From assembly GCF_042654365.1 (NCBI RefSeq), contig NZ_JBHSGG010000002.1, positions 1-64,000 on the forward strand: 64,000 nt of DNA. Direction: 5' to 3'. Below, in pieces: positions 1-8,301 of this stretch (position 1 is the first letter of the stretch; every line of letters begins with the position of its first letter). This stretch comes from Coralloluteibacterium thermophilum (GTDB taxonomy: Bacteria > Pseudomonadota > Gammaproteobacteria > Xanthomonadales > Xanthomonadaceae). A program made the translations under genes and the position numbers. Below the pieces are notes generated by a model. It made no database searches, was not told the DNA's origin, and saw only the letters and a list, made by a program, of their open reading frames with translations.

Positions 1-47
1 TCGCTTCCCTCTTCCGGCCCCGCGACTCTCGCCCCGGGGAGCCGCTC

Positions 48-75
48 ATCATACATGAGATCCGCGGCTCGTCAA
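48..75 (-). promoter_or_regulatory. Sigma-70-like promoter firing out of the left edge
   Basis: On the minus strand a TTGACG -35 (70-75) and a TATGAT -10 (48-53) are separated by 16 bp. This is one of the best consensus matches in the window. It points left, and the gene it serves lies outside the window, so the target is unknown. Bases 1-186 otherwise hold no convincing coding sequence. Confidence 0.45.
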
Positions 76-186
76 CAGGTTTCGAAGAACTTTCTTCTTC
101 ATCACCCCGCCGTCGTTCAGACCGGCGCCGCCTCGCTGAGCGGTCGGCTAGTATAGGCGCATCTTCCGGCGCCGCGCTAGTCCCCC

Positions 187-666
187 ATGACAACTTTTTT
201 TCGCCGGGCCTCCCGCGCCCGCCTCCTCCTTGCTCTGCTCCTCCTGTGGGCGCTCGCGCTGCCCGGCTGCGCGTCGAGCGAACCGTGGGTGGAGCTCCGC
301 GGCCAGCGCTTCACGGTGGAACTGGCCATGGACGACGAGAGCCGGGCGCGGGGGCTGATGTTCCGGGAGGAGATGGCGCAGGACCGCGGCATGCTCTTCA
401 TCCATGAGGAGGAGGCGCCGCTGGCCTACTGGATGAAGAACACGCGGATCCCGCTGGACATCCTCTACTTCGATGCCGAGCGTCGGCTGGTCTCCGCACA
501 GCTCGGCGTGCCCACCTGTTCGGCGGGCGACCGCTGCCCGCCTTACCCGAGCGAGCGGCCGGCCCTCTACGTACTGGAGCTCAACGCAGGCGTCGCGCGA
601 AGGCTCGGCGTGCAGCGCGGAGACACGCTCACCTTCTCGCCCGAGATCGAGCGCCAGCTGCCCTGA
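187..666 (+). CDS. DUF192 family lipoprotein
   Basis: The product has 159 residues. It starts with a lipoprotein signal: basic N-terminus, Leu-rich core and a lipobox LPGC with the acylated Cys near residue 28. The rest is one DUF192 domain, recognisable by the RGLMFRE segment and the WMKNTRIPLDILYFD segment. DUF192 proteins are small envelope beta-barrel-like proteins with no settled biochemical role. No Shine-Dalgarno is obvious. A TAGTAT -10-like box lies at 149-154, so the transcript probably starts near 161. A small CCTGC/GCAGG hairpin follows the stop before the next gene. Family call is firm; function is unknown. Confidence 0.88.
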   Translation: MTTFFRRASRARLLLALLLLWALALPGCASSEPWVELRGQRFTVELAMDDESRARGLMFREEMAQDRGMLFIHEEEAPLAYWMKNTRIPLDILYFDAERRLVSAQLGVPTCSAGDRCPPYPSERPALYVLELNAGVARRLGVQRGDTLTFSPEIERQLP

Positions 667-700
667 AGACATCCTGCCGACGAGCAGGACGCCCCCGCGC

Positions 701-729
701 TTGATTCGTCACGGACGGGCATCCACATT
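701..729 (+). promoter_or_regulatory. Promoter of the SirB1-like gene, apparently leaderless
   Basis: A TTGATT -35 (701-706), a 17-bp spacer and a CACATT -10 (724-729) are followed by 7 nt and then the ATG at 737. That spacing puts the transcription start at or next to the A of the start codon. No Shine-Dalgarno is visible, so a leaderless mRNA is inferred. Confidence 0.45.
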
Positions 730-736
730 CGTCGGC

Positions 737-1582
737 ATGGACAGGCCCAAGACACTTCCGGACTGGGACGCGCTGGCGACGCTCGCCGACGACGACGTCC
801 CGCTGCTCGACACGGCCCTGCTGGTCGCGCGCGACGAGTATCCCGATCTCGACCCGGAGCTCTACAGGGAGCGCATCGCCGGCTACGCGGCGGCCCTGCG
901 CCCGAGGGTGGAGGCGCTCGAGGATCCGGCGGCCAAGATGGCGGCGATCAACCGCTATCTGTTCGAGGAGCTGGGCTTCGCGGGCGACGCGGACCGCTAC
1001 TACGACCCGCGCAACAGCTATCTCAACGACGTCTTCGACCGTCGCCGCGGCATTCCGCTGTCGCTGGCGATGGTGCAGATGTCGCTGGCGCGCGCGCTGG
1101 ACGTGCCGCTGGACGGCGTCTCCTTCCCGGGCCACTTCCTGGTGAGCCTGGCGGTCGACGACGGGGTCCTGGTGATGGACCCCTTCAACCGCGGCCGCTC
1201 GGTGGGCGCGGACGAACTGAAGCAGCGGGCGACCCCGCACCTCGGCGGGCAGACGCCCGACGACGAGCTGCTGTTCGAGATCCTGGCGCCGGCGTCCAAC
1301 CGGGCGATCGTCATGCGCATGCTGCGCAACCTGAAGTCGCTGTACGCCGAGGGCGAGCGCTGGGAGAAGGTCGCGCGCTGCGCCGACCGGCAGCTCAAGC
1401 TGGCCCCGGGGACGCTCGACGGTCTCCGCGACCGTGGCCTCGCCTACCTGCGCCTCGGTCACGCGGCGGGCGCGCGCGAGGATCTTGGCCGCTATCTCTC
1501 GCTGGCGCCCGGGGCGGCGGACGCCGACGCGGTCCGCAACGCCATCATCGAGGCGGGACAGGCGCCCGTCCGCCTGCACTAG
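737..1582 (+). CDS. SirB1 family transglutaminase-like/TPR protein
   Basis: The product has 281 residues. The first two thirds match the SirB1/transglutaminase-like core: NRYLFEELGFAGD, then DRRRGIPLSLA and FPGHFLVSL. The last third looks like tetratricopeptide helices (ADRQLKLAPGTLDGLRDRG). The family is widespread in proteobacteria. It lacks a proven enzymatic role, and its similarity to transglutaminases is structural. The reading frame stays open upstream of 737, but that part overlaps the DUF192 gene and is not protein-like. I therefore start at the ATG, which is directly preceded by a promoter. The gene converges on the rubredoxin gene with 22 bp between them. Confidence 0.85.
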   Translation: MDRPKTLPDWDALATLADDDVPLLDTALLVARDEYPDLDPELYRERIAGYAAALRPRVEALEDPAAKMAAINRYLFEELGFAGDADRYYDPRNSYLNDVFDRRRGIPLSLAMVQMSLARALDVPLDGVSFPGHFLVSLAVDDGVLVMDPFNRGRSVGADELKQRATPHLGGQTPDDELLFEILAPASNRAIVMRMLRNLKSLYAEGERWEKVARCADRQLKLAPGTLDGLRDRGLAYLRLGHAAGAREDLGRYLSLAPGAADADAVRNAIIEAGQAPVRLH

Positions 1583-1604
1583 GCGGACCGCGCCCGCTGC
1601 GGGA

Positions 1605-1799
1605 TCAGACGACCATCATCTCGAAGTCGTCCTTGGTGACGCCGCAGTCCGGGCAGGTCCACGTGTCGGGCACGTCCTCCCAGCGTGTGCCGGGAGGAAT
1701 GCCCTCCTCGGGAATCCCGACGGCCTCGTCGTAGATGAACCCGCACACCACGCACATCCAGGTGCGGGTGGGCGAGGCGGTGGCGGATGCATCGGTCAT
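1605..1799 (-). CDS. Rubredoxin
   Basis: The product has 64 residues. Two CxxC knuckles (CVVCG near the N-terminus and CPDCG near the C-terminus) are the four cysteine ligands of a rubredoxin Fe(SCys)4 centre, with the usual YDE, GIPPGT and W-x-D-V-P residues between them. It is a small cytoplasmic one-electron carrier. The redox partner is not shown by the neighbours: it is divergent from thiE-hemL, as in other Xanthomonadaceae. About ten residues precede the domain (TDASATASPT), a short unstructured extension. Confidence 0.95.
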   Translation of the reverse strand: MTDASATASPTRTWMCVVCGFIYDEAVGIPEEGIPPGTRWEDVPDTWTCPDCGVTKDDFEMMVV

Positions 1800-1836
1800 G
1801 GCGCTCGGGGACTAGACTGCACGGCCCTGCATTTTC

Positions 1837-1848
1837 CCACGATCGTGG
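1837..1848. repeat. 12-bp perfect palindrome before thiE
   Basis: The sequence CCACGATCGTGG is self-complementary. It lies between a TAGACT -10-like box (1813-1818) and the proposed thiE start, inside the probable 5' UTR. It could be an operator or a small hairpin; nothing else supports a function. Confidence 0.4.
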
Positions 1849-1856
1849 TTTCCCGC

Positions 1857-2498
1857 GTGAACGCAGCCAGCCTGCCCAGTGGCGGCCTCTATCTCCTGAC
1901 GCCCGACGATCCCGACACCGACCGCCTGCTGCGGCGGGTGGAACAGGGCCTGCGCGGCGGCGCCCGCCTGCTCCAGTACCGCAACAAGACGGCACCTCCC
2001 GCGCTCCGGCGCGCGCAGGCGCTTGCCCTGAAGCGCCTCTGCGACGATGCGGGCGTCCCGCTGATCGTCAACGACGACGTGGCCCTGGCGGAGGCCGTCG
2101 GCGCGGCCGGCGTGCATCTGGGCGCGGAGGACGGCGGTATCGCCGCCGCGCGCGCCCGGCTGGGCGAGTCCGCCATCGTCGGCGCCTCCTGCTATGCGGA
2201 TCCGGCGCGCGCGCGCGCCGCGGCGGAGGCGGGCGCTAGCTACCTCGCCTTCGGCGCCTTCCACAGCTCCGGGACCAAGCCACTGGCGGTGCGCGCCGAA
2301 CCCGCCATCCTCGCCGCCTGCGCGGGCCTCGGCCTGCCGCGAGTGGCCATCGGCGGGATCACCCCGGACAATGCGCGTCCGCTGGTCGAGGCCGGCGCCG
2401 ACTTCCTCGCGGTCATCGACGGCGTGTTCGGCGCTCCCGACCCGACCGCGGCCGCGCGCGCGATCAGCGCCCTGTTCCCGCCGCCCGCGCGCGGCTGA
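1857..2498 (+). CDS. thiE: Thiamine-phosphate synthase
   Basis: The enzyme couples HMP-pyrophosphate with the thiazole phosphate to make thiamine phosphate. Family hallmarks of this TIM-barrel are present in order: QYRNK (diphosphate binding), IVNDD, GVHLG, the AFGAFHSSGTKP loop and the phosphate-binding AIGGIT. Length (213 residues) is normal. The start is uncertain: GTG at 1857 is chosen because the recognisable domain begins directly after it, and GTG at 1845 is also in frame. hemL follows after 28 bp, so the two are probably cotranscribed. The other thiamine gene here, thiC, is 29 kb away under a riboswitch; I see no riboswitch before thiE. Confidence 0.93.
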   Translation: MNAASLPSGGLYLLTPDDPDTDRLLRRVEQGLRGGARLLQYRNKTAPPALRRAQALALKRLCDDAGVPLIVNDDVALAEAVGAAGVHLGAEDGGIAAARARLGESAIVGASCYADPARARAAAEAGASYLAFGAFHSSGTKPLAVRAEPAILAACAGLGLPRVAIGGITPDNARPLVEAGADFLAVIDGVFGAPDPTAAARAISALFPPPARG

Positions 2499-2526
2499 CC
2501 TTCCCTTCCGCGATACGACGACCCGA

Positions 2527-3813
2527 ATGAAGACCGACGCGTCCCACGCCCTGTTCACCCGCGCCCTCGACCTGCTCCCCGGAGGCGTCAACTCGCCCGT
2601 CCGGGCCTTCGGATCCGTCGGCGGCGAGCCGTTCTTCGCCGAGCGCGCGGAAGGCGCCTACCTCTGGGACGTGGACGGCAACCGCTACATCGACTACGTG
2701 GGCTCGTGGGGGCCGATGATCGCCGGGCACGCGCACCCCGCGGTGATGTCCGCGGTCGAGACGACCATGCGCAAGGGCCTGTCCTTCGGCGTTCCGAACG
2801 CGCTGGAAGTGCGCATGGCCGAAACCATCGCCGCGATGGTGCCGAGCTGCGAGATGGTCCGGATGGTGAACTCGGGCACCGAGGCCACGCTGTCGGCGAT
2901 CCGCCTGGCGCGCGGCGCCACCGGGCGCACGCGGATCGTCAAGTTCGAGGGCTGCTACCACGGCCACGGCGACTCCTTCCTGGTCAAGGCGGGCTCCGGC
3001 GCCCTGACCTTCGGCCTGCCGAACTCGCCGGGCGTGCCCAAGCCGCTGGCGGACCTGACCCTCACCCTTCCCTACAACGATGCCGCCGCCGCGGACGCGC
3101 TGTTCGCCGAGCACGGCGACGACATCGCCGCGCTCATCATCGAGCCGATCGCCGGCAACATGAACTGCATCCTCCCGCGCGAGGGCTACCTCCGGCACCT
3201 GCGCGCGCTGACCGAGAAGCACGGCGCCCTGCTGATCTTCGACGAGGTCATGACCGGCTTCCGCGTCGCCCCGGGCGGTGCGCAGCAGCTGTTCGGCGTG
3301 ACGCCGGACCTGAGCACCTTCGGCAAGATCATCGGCGGCGGCATGCCCGTCGGCGCCTACGGCGGCCGCCGCGCGCTGATGTCGCAGGTGGCTCCGGCGG
3401 GGCCGGTCTACCAGGCCGGCACCCTGAGCGGGAACCCCGTGGCCATGGCGGCGGGACTGGCGACGCTGGACCTCGTGCGCGCACCGGGCTTCCACGAGGA
3501 CCTGCTGCGCAAGACCCACCTGCTGTGCGACGGCCTGGAGGCCGCCGCGCGCGACGCGGGGGTGGCGGTCACGACCAACCGCGCGCCGGCCATGTTCGGC
3601 CTGTTCTTCACCGACCGGAAGGTCGAGAGCTACGCCGAGGCGACCGCCTGCGACGTGCAGGCGTTCAACCGCTTCTTCCACGGCATGCTCCGCCGCGGGG
3701 TCTACCTGGCGCCGAGCGCGTACGAGGCCGGTTTCGTGTCGAGCGCGCACAGCGACGCGGACATCGCCGCGACCGTCGAGGCGGCGCGCGGCGCCTTCGC
3801 CGAGGCGGCCTGA
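2527..3813 (+). CDS. hemL: Glutamate-1-semialdehyde 2,1-aminomutase
   Basis: This PLP enzyme of the C5 pathway converts glutamate-1-semialdehyde to 5-aminolevulinate for tetrapyrrole synthesis. The 428-residue length is typical. Diagnostic segments are LLPGGVNSPVRAF at the N-terminus, NSGTEATLSAIRLARG, CYHGHGD, FDEVMTGFR, and TFGKIIGGGMPVGAYGG carrying the Schiff-base lysine. It probably shares a transcript with thiE. The upstream open frame overlaps thiE and is not protein-like, so the ATG at 2527 is used. Confidence 0.97.
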   Translation: MKTDASHALFTRALDLLPGGVNSPVRAFGSVGGEPFFAERAEGAYLWDVDGNRYIDYVGSWGPMIAGHAHPAVMSAVETTMRKGLSFGVPNALEVRMAETIAAMVPSCEMVRMVNSGTEATLSAIRLARGATGRTRIVKFEGCYHGHGDSFLVKAGSGALTFGLPNSPGVPKPLADLTLTLPYNDAAAADALFAEHGDDIAALIIEPIAGNMNCILPREGYLRHLRALTEKHGALLIFDEVMTGFRVAPGGAQQLFGVTPDLSTFGKIIGGGMPVGAYGGRRALMSQVAPAGPVYQAGTLSGNPVAMAAGLATLDLVRAPGFHEDLLRKTHLLCDGLEAAARDAGVAVTTNRAPAMFGLFFTDRKVESYAEATACDVQAFNRFFHGMLRRGVYLAPSAYEAGFVSSAHSDADIAATVEAARGAFAEAA

Positions 3814-3837
3814 CCGCCGACGCGCGCAACCGGCGGC

Positions 3838-5073
3838 TCAGCCGCCGGCCGTCGTCGCCACGAAGGAGGCGAGTGCCGCGCGCAGGCGCGCCAGCCCGTC
3901 CGCGAGTTCCTCCTCGGTGAGGTTCAGCGGCGGCACGAAGCGCAGCACGTCGGGCCCCGCCTGCAGCATCAGCAGGCCGTGGCCGGCGGCATGGTCGAGG
4001 ATCTCCCCGGCCCGGCCGCGCCAGGCCGGTGCGAGCACCGCCCCGAGCATCAGGCCGCGGCCACGGATCGCCCCGATCAGGCCGAACTCCTCGGCCAGCC
4101 CGGCCAGCGCCGCCCGCAGCGTCTCGCCGCGGGCCGCGACGTCGTCCATCAGCGCCGGCGCGCGCAGCTTGGCCAGCGCCACCCGCGCCACCGCCGCGGC
4201 GAGCGGATTGCCGCCGAAGGTCGTGCCGTGGGCACCGAAGCCCAGACTCTGCGCGGGACCGGGCGCCACCAGCATGGCGCCGATGGGGAACCCCGCGCCC
4301 AGTGCCTTGGCGAGGGTCACCACGTCGGGACGCACGCCGTCGTGCTCGTGCGCGAACAACCGCCCGGTGCGGCCCATCCCGGCCTGGATCTCGTCCAGCA
4401 TCAACAGGGCACCGTGGGCGTCGCAGAGGGCGCGCAGCTCCGCGAGGAAGCCCGGCGCCGCAGGCATCACCCCGCCCTCGCCCTGGATCGGCTCGACCAG
4501 CACCGCACAGACGTCGCCGCCGGCGAAGGCGGCGCGCGCGGCCTCGACGTCGTTGAAGTCCACGTAGCGGAAGCCGCCCGGCAGCGGCTCGAAACCCTCC
4601 TGGTACTTCGGCTGCGCGGTCGCGGTGACCGTCGCCAGGGTGCGGCCGTGGAAGCTGCCGCGGAAGGTCAGGATGACCCGCCGCTCCGGCCCCCGCCCCT
4701 GCGCCGCCGCGTGGCGGCGGGCAAGCTTGATCGCCGCCTCGTTGGCCTCGGCGCCCGAGTTGCACAGGAACACGCGCTCCGCGAAGCCGCTGGCCTCGAC
4801 CAGTTCCTCCGCCAGCCGCAACGGCGGTTCGCTGTGGAAGACGTTGCTGGTGTGCCACAACAGCCCGGCCTGGGCGGTGAGCGCGGCGACGAGGTCGGGG
4901 TCGCAGTGGCCGAAGGCGTTGACCGCGATGCCCGCGGCGAAGTCCACGTAGTCGCGCCCGTCGGTGTCCCACACCCGCGCGCCCTGCCCGCGCGCGAGCA
5001 CCATCGCCCGCTGGCGGTAGATCGGCAGATAGTGGCGCTCGCCCTTGGCGAGCAGGTCGGCGGTGGCGGTCAT
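3838..5073 (-). CDS. argD: Acetylornithine (class III PLP) aminotransferase
   Basis: The product has 411 residues and is a class III PLP aminotransferase of the ArgD type. It makes N-acetylornithine in arginine synthesis and in many bacteria also serves the lysine pathway as succinyl-DAP transaminase. Seen in order: DGRDYVDFAAGIAVNAFGH, LCNSGAEANEAAIKLAR, FRGSFHGRT, LMLDEIQAGMGRTG, and TLAKALGAGFPIGAM with the PLP lysine. The frame is open upstream, but the ATG at 5073 starts the conserved domain. It is monocistronic and converges on hemL. Specificity among acetylornithine, succinylornithine and ornithine cannot be settled from sequence alone. Confidence 0.9.
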   Translation of the reverse strand: MTATADLLAKGERHYLPIYRQRAMVLARGQGARVWDTDGRDYVDFAAGIAVNAFGHCDPDLVAALTAQAGLLWHTSNVFHSEPPLRLAEELVEASGFAERVFLCNSGAEANEAAIKLARRHAAAQGRGPERRVILTFRGSFHGRTLATVTATAQPKYQEGFEPLPGGFRYVDFNDVEAARAAFAGGDVCAVLVEPIQGEGGVMPAAPGFLAELRALCDAHGALLMLDEIQAGMGRTGRLFAHEHDGVRPDVVTLAKALGAGFPIGAMLVAPGPAQSLGFGAHGTTFGGNPLAAAVARVALAKLRAPALMDDVAARGETLRAALAGLAEEFGLIGAIRGRGLMLGAVLAPAWRGRAGEILDHAAGHGLLMLQAGPDVLRFVPPLNLTEEELADGLARLRAALASFVATTAGG

Positions 5074-5254
5074 TGCGGCAGGTCGTCGGGGAAAGGACGC
5101 GATTATCCGGGATGCCGCGCCGGCTGCGCAGGGGCTTTCGCTCGCCTGTGCGCGGCGTTGCGGCCAGAATCGGGCCGGAGCATCCGCAGAGAGGGTCGAT
5201 GACGCGCCATCGCAGCAGCTTCCGCCCCGCGCCGTTCCTGCAGGGAGGGGCCGC

Positions 5255-6121
5255 ATGAACAGGCCCGACCCGGAACTGGGGCCCGCGCCGACGCCGGTCC
5301 GGCGGCGGATCTACGCGGTCGTGTTCGGGCACGACACCCGCGCCGGCCTCGCCTTCGACCTGTGCCTGATGGTGGCCATCGTCGCGAGCGTGCTGATCGC
5401 GATGCTCGACAGCGTGGAAGGCCTGCACGCGCGCTACGGCCACGCCTTCTACGCGGTCGAGTGGGGGTTCACCGTCCTGTTCACGGTGGAGTACCTGCTC
5501 AGGCTGTGGATCGTCGCGCGCCCGCTGCGCTATGCGCGCAGCTTCTACGGGGTGATCGACCTGCTGGCGATCCTGCCGACCTATCTGTCGCTGCTCGTCG
5601 CCGGAAGCCAGTACCTGCTGGTCATCCGCATCCTGCGCATCCTGCGCGTGTTCCGCCTGTTCAAGCTGGTGCGCTTCCTCTACGAGGCGCGCCAGCTCTC
5701 GGACGCGCTGCGCCGGAGCGCGCGCAAGATCTTCGTGTTCGTCTTCGCGATGCTGACCATCGTGACGGTGTTCGGCGCGCTCATGTACCTGATCGAGGGG
5801 CCGGAGCACGGCTTCGACAACATCCCGCTGTCGATGTACTGGGCGATCGTCACGGTGGCGACGGTGGGCTTCGGCGACATCGCCCCGGCGACCGCACTCG
5901 GCCGCATGCTCGCGTCGGTCCTCATCCTGATCGGCTACGGCATGATCGCCGTGCCGACCGGCATCTACACCGCGGAGCTGGCCTCGGGCCTGCGCCGCGG
6001 AGCGCGCCAGCGCGCCTGCCCGCGCTGCCGACTGCGGGGGCACGAGGCCGACGCCGTGTTCTGCCGCCAGTGCGGGGCCGGCCTGGCGTTCGAGACCCCG
6101 CCGGAACCTCAGTCGAGGTAG
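5255..6121 (+). CDS. Voltage-gated-type K+ channel with C-terminal zinc ribbon
   Basis: The product has 288 residues and a six-helix cation channel. S1-S3 lie at about 33-115. The S4 segment RILRILRVFRLFKLVR (125-140) has Arg/Lys at about every third position. A pore loop carries the filter TVGFGD (203-208) and is followed by S6. TVGFGD instead of TVGYGD still fits K+ selectivity. After S6 there is no KTN/RCK domain. The tail instead holds two CxxC pairs (about 255/258 and 270/273), a putative zinc ribbon. GGAGGGG precedes the ATG. The last 13 bp overlap the 3' end of the convergent SDR gene. Confidence 0.88.
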   Translation: MNRPDPELGPAPTPVRRRIYAVVFGHDTRAGLAFDLCLMVAIVASVLIAMLDSVEGLHARYGHAFYAVEWGFTVLFTVEYLLRLWIVARPLRYARSFYGVIDLLAILPTYLSLLVAGSQYLLVIRILRILRVFRLFKLVRFLYEARQLSDALRRSARKIFVFVFAMLTIVTVFGALMYLIEGPEHGFDNIPLSMYWAIVTVATVGFGDIAPATALGRMLASVLILIGYGMIAVPTGIYTAELASGLRRGARQRACPRCRLRGHEADAVFCRQCGAGLAFETPPEPQSR

Positions 6122-6927
6122 AGGTCGGGGAGCAGCGGCCTGGACGGATCGACCGCGTAGCGGTCGAGGTCGGTGATGCCGGCTTCGGCGAGCACCTCGT
6201 CGTCGATCAGGAAGCGGCCCGTGCGCTCCCGCGCCGGCCGCGCCAGCACCAGCGCCGCGGCGTCCGCCATGATCTCCGGCGACCGGCCGTTGCGCGCCTC
6301 CACACCGGGGATCATGTTGAGCGCGTCGGTCGCGATCAGGGTGCGCGGCCACAGCGCGTTCACGGCCACGCCGCGGGGACCGAACTCGGCCGCGAGGCCG
6401 AGGGTGACGAAGCTCATGCCCATCTTCGCCAGCGTGTAGGCGGTATGCGGGCCCCACCACTTCGGGTCGAGCGACGGCGGCGGCGCAAGCGTCAGGATGT
6501 GCGGATCCGGCGCCTCCAGCAGGTGCGGGAGACAGGCCTGGGCGCACAGGAAGCTGCCGCGCGCGTTGACCTGCTGCATGAGGTCGAAGCGCTTCATCGG
6601 CGTCTCGAGCGTGCCGCGCAGCCAGATGGCGCTGGCGTTGTTGACCAGGGCGTCGATCCGGCCGAAGCGCTCCACCGCCCGCGCCACCGCCTCGTGCACC
6701 TGGGCCTCCTCGCGGATGTCGACCTTCAGCGCCAGCGCCTGGCCGCCCGCGGCCTCGACCGCGGCGGCCGTCTCGTGGATGGTGCCCGGCAGCTTCGGGT
6801 TGGGAACCCCCGACTTCGCGGCGACGACGATGTTGGCGCCCTCGCGCGCGAGGCGCACCGCGATGGCGCGGCCGATGCCGCGCGACGCCCCGGTGATGAA
6901 GATGGTGCGGTCGGTGAAGAGGCCCAT
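6109..6927 (-). CDS. SDR-family oxidoreductase, HSDL2-like
   Basis: The product has 272 residues with a classical Rossmann fold. TGASRGIG near residue 13 is the NAD(P) motif and LVNNAS is the core asparagine motif. The active-site YTLAK is present. The layout ILTLAPPPSLDPKWWG before the Tyr resembles the SDR domain of hydroxysteroid dehydrogenase-like protein 2. At the usual catalytic Ser position Ala appears to stand (TLAPP), with Ser four residues later, so activity is uncertain. Substrate is unknown. It follows the kinase gene after 5 bp and is probably cotranscribed with it. Confidence 0.85.
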   Translation of the reverse strand: MGLFTDRTIFITGASRGIGRAIAVRLAREGANIVVAAKSGVPNPKLPGTIHETAAAVEAAGGQALALKVDIREEAQVHEAVARAVERFGRIDALVNNASAIWLRGTLETPMKRFDLMQQVNARGSFLCAQACLPHLLEAPDPHILTLAPPPSLDPKWWGPHTAYTLAKMGMSFVTLGLAAEFGPRGVAVNALWPRTLIATDALNMIPGVEARNGRSPEIMADAAALVLARPARERTGRFLIDDEVLAEAGITDLDRYAVDPSRPLLPDLYLD

Positions 6928-6932
6928 GTCGT

Positions 6933-7574
6933 TCAGTTCCTGCCTTCGTTGTCGCGCCAGCCGAGCAGGCGCCTGGTGATGAAGCGGTAGACCGGCTTGC
7001 CGGTCGCGAACCAGCATTCGCGCAACCAGGACGGCCGCGCCAGCAGCCGCCGCTCGACCGGGGTCAACCGTTCCGGACAGTAGGTGCGCTTGTGCTTGAG
7101 GAGGTGCCGCAGGTCCTCGCGCGCGAGCAGGCGCATCCACCGGGCGCGCGGGTTGCCGCGCACCGCGATCTGGAAATCGACCACCGCCGGCGTGCCGTCG
7201 TCGCGGACCAGCCAGTTGGACTCCTTGGCGAGGTCGTTGTGGCAGACGCCCGCGCGGTGCACGGCCTGGATCAGGCGCCGTGCCGCGCGGAAATAGGCGA
7301 TGTCGCGGGGCCTGCCCTCGTACATCGGGCGCCCCTCGATGTAGCTGCGGTCGAGGCTGCCCTGCCTGAAGGCAAGGACGCGCGGGACCGCGGGGACGCG
7401 CTCCAGCCGGCGCAGGCAGGCGGCCTCGTTGCGGGCCAGCCAGCCCGCCAGCCGCGGCAGCGGGGCGCCCCGGTAGTCGCGGCGGATCACCGGGACCGCA
7501 CCGCTGCGGATGCAGACGATGCGCCCGAACAGGTCCTTCTTGAGCAGGCTCTCGCGGGCGGGGAAGACGGCCAT
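6933..7574 (-). CDS. Small atypical protein kinase (RIO/WaaP-like fold)
   Basis: The product has 213 residues. The catalytic loop HNDLAKESN (His112, Asp114, Asn120) and the metal-binding DFQ (Asp133, in place of DFG) are kinase hallmarks. A basic C-terminal part follows. The glycine-rich loop is reduced. Xanthomonad homologues are usually called serine/threonine kinases, but the short lobe also fits sugar or lipopolysaccharide kinases. A TAGCAT -10-like box lies 7 nt before the ATG, so the mRNA may be leaderless. The stop is 5 bp before the SDR start. The frame is open upstream but not protein-like. Confidence 0.72.
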   Translation of the reverse strand: MAVFPARESLLKKDLFGRIVCIRSGAVPVIRRDYRGAPLPRLAGWLARNEAACLRRLERVPAVPRVLAFRQGSLDRSYIEGRPMYEGRPRDIAYFRAARRLIQAVHRAGVCHNDLAKESNWLVRDDGTPAVVDFQIAVRGNPRARWMRLLAREDLRHLLKHKRTYCPERLTPVERRLLARPSWLRECWFATGKPVYRFITRRLLGWRDNEGRN

Positions 7575-7668
7575 GACCGCAATGCTACCGGCTGGGCCGG
7601 GCGTGTCGACGCTGGAAGCCGCCGCTGCGCGACGCAGCGGCGGCACGGCCCCGGCCGCCGGCTCCGAC

Positions 7669-8259
7669 CTATTCCTGCTGGAACTGCGGCAGGGCCTCGA
7701 CGAGCCGGTCGAGGCGACGGTGCGGATCGTCCTCCTGCAGCAGCTGCTGGCGCAGTTCCGCACCGATCGGCAGCAGCTCGGCGAGGCGCCAGCCGACCCA
7801 GTCGGCCTCGTCGAACCGATGCTGCGCCGCCCCGGCGTGCGGCCCCTGCGCCACCTCCAGCAGGCGCGCGAGCAGGACCGCGAGCAGGCCGTGCTCGGGG
7901 CGCAGCGCGGGCGCGGTGTCGGGCGGGCACCAGCGCACGTCGGCCAGCAGCAGGCCGTTGTCGCGCACCCGGGTCCGGTTCACCCGGAAGCGCCGCCGGC
8001 CGCGCGCGACGATGGCCAGCAGGCCGTCGTCGGTGGTCGAGAAGTCGACGATGGAGGCCTCGGTGCCCACCGCCGCCGGCGTCGCCAGTGCGCCGACCTC
8101 CGCGCCGCCGAGGATGAGGCAGACGCCGAAGCCGCTGCTCGCGCGCGCACAGTCGCGGACCAGGTCGAGGTAGCGCGTCTCGAAGATCCGCAGCCCCACC
8201 TCGCCGCCCGGGAAGAGCACGGTGTTCAGCGGGAACAGCGGCAGTGCGTCGGCGACCAT
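7669..8259 (-). CDS. LON substrate-binding domain protein
   Basis: The product has 196 residues and consists only of a LON N-terminal (PUA-like) domain: LPLFPLNTVLFPGGEVGLRIFE at the start, and GTEASIVDF and RGRRRFRV further on. No AAA+ or protease part follows, so it is a stand-alone relative of the Lon substrate-recognition domain. Such proteins are common and uncharacterised. A TAGACT -10 (8266-8271) sits 6 nt before the ATG with no Shine-Dalgarno, which predicts a leaderless transcript. The kinase and SDR genes follow on the same strand. Confidence 0.88.
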   Translation of the reverse strand: MVADALPLFPLNTVLFPGGEVGLRIFETRYLDLVRDCARASSGFGVCLILGGAEVGALATPAAVGTEASIVDFSTTDDGLLAIVARGRRRFRVNRTRVRDNGLLLADVRWCPPDTAPALRPEHGLLAVLLARLLEVAQGPHAGAAQHRFDEADWVGWRLAELLPIGAELRQQLLQEDDPHRRLDRLVEALPQFQQE

Positions 8260-8265
8260 GCGGCC

Positions 8266-8271
8266 AGTCTA
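8266..8271 (-). promoter_or_regulatory. -10 box for a leaderless LON-domain mRNA
   Basis: TAGACT on the minus strand is followed by exactly 6 nt and the ATG. The same hexamer and spacing are seen before the ELM1-like gene at 43191. No -35 is recognisable. Confidence 0.4.
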
Positions 8272-8301
8272 GGACCTGGACGCGCGACGCGCCGGTCGAC
8301 G

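Noticed and set aside
3665..6547. 960-codon minus-strand frame
   Set aside because: It runs antisense or out of frame through argD and the K+ channel gene and is a composition artefact.
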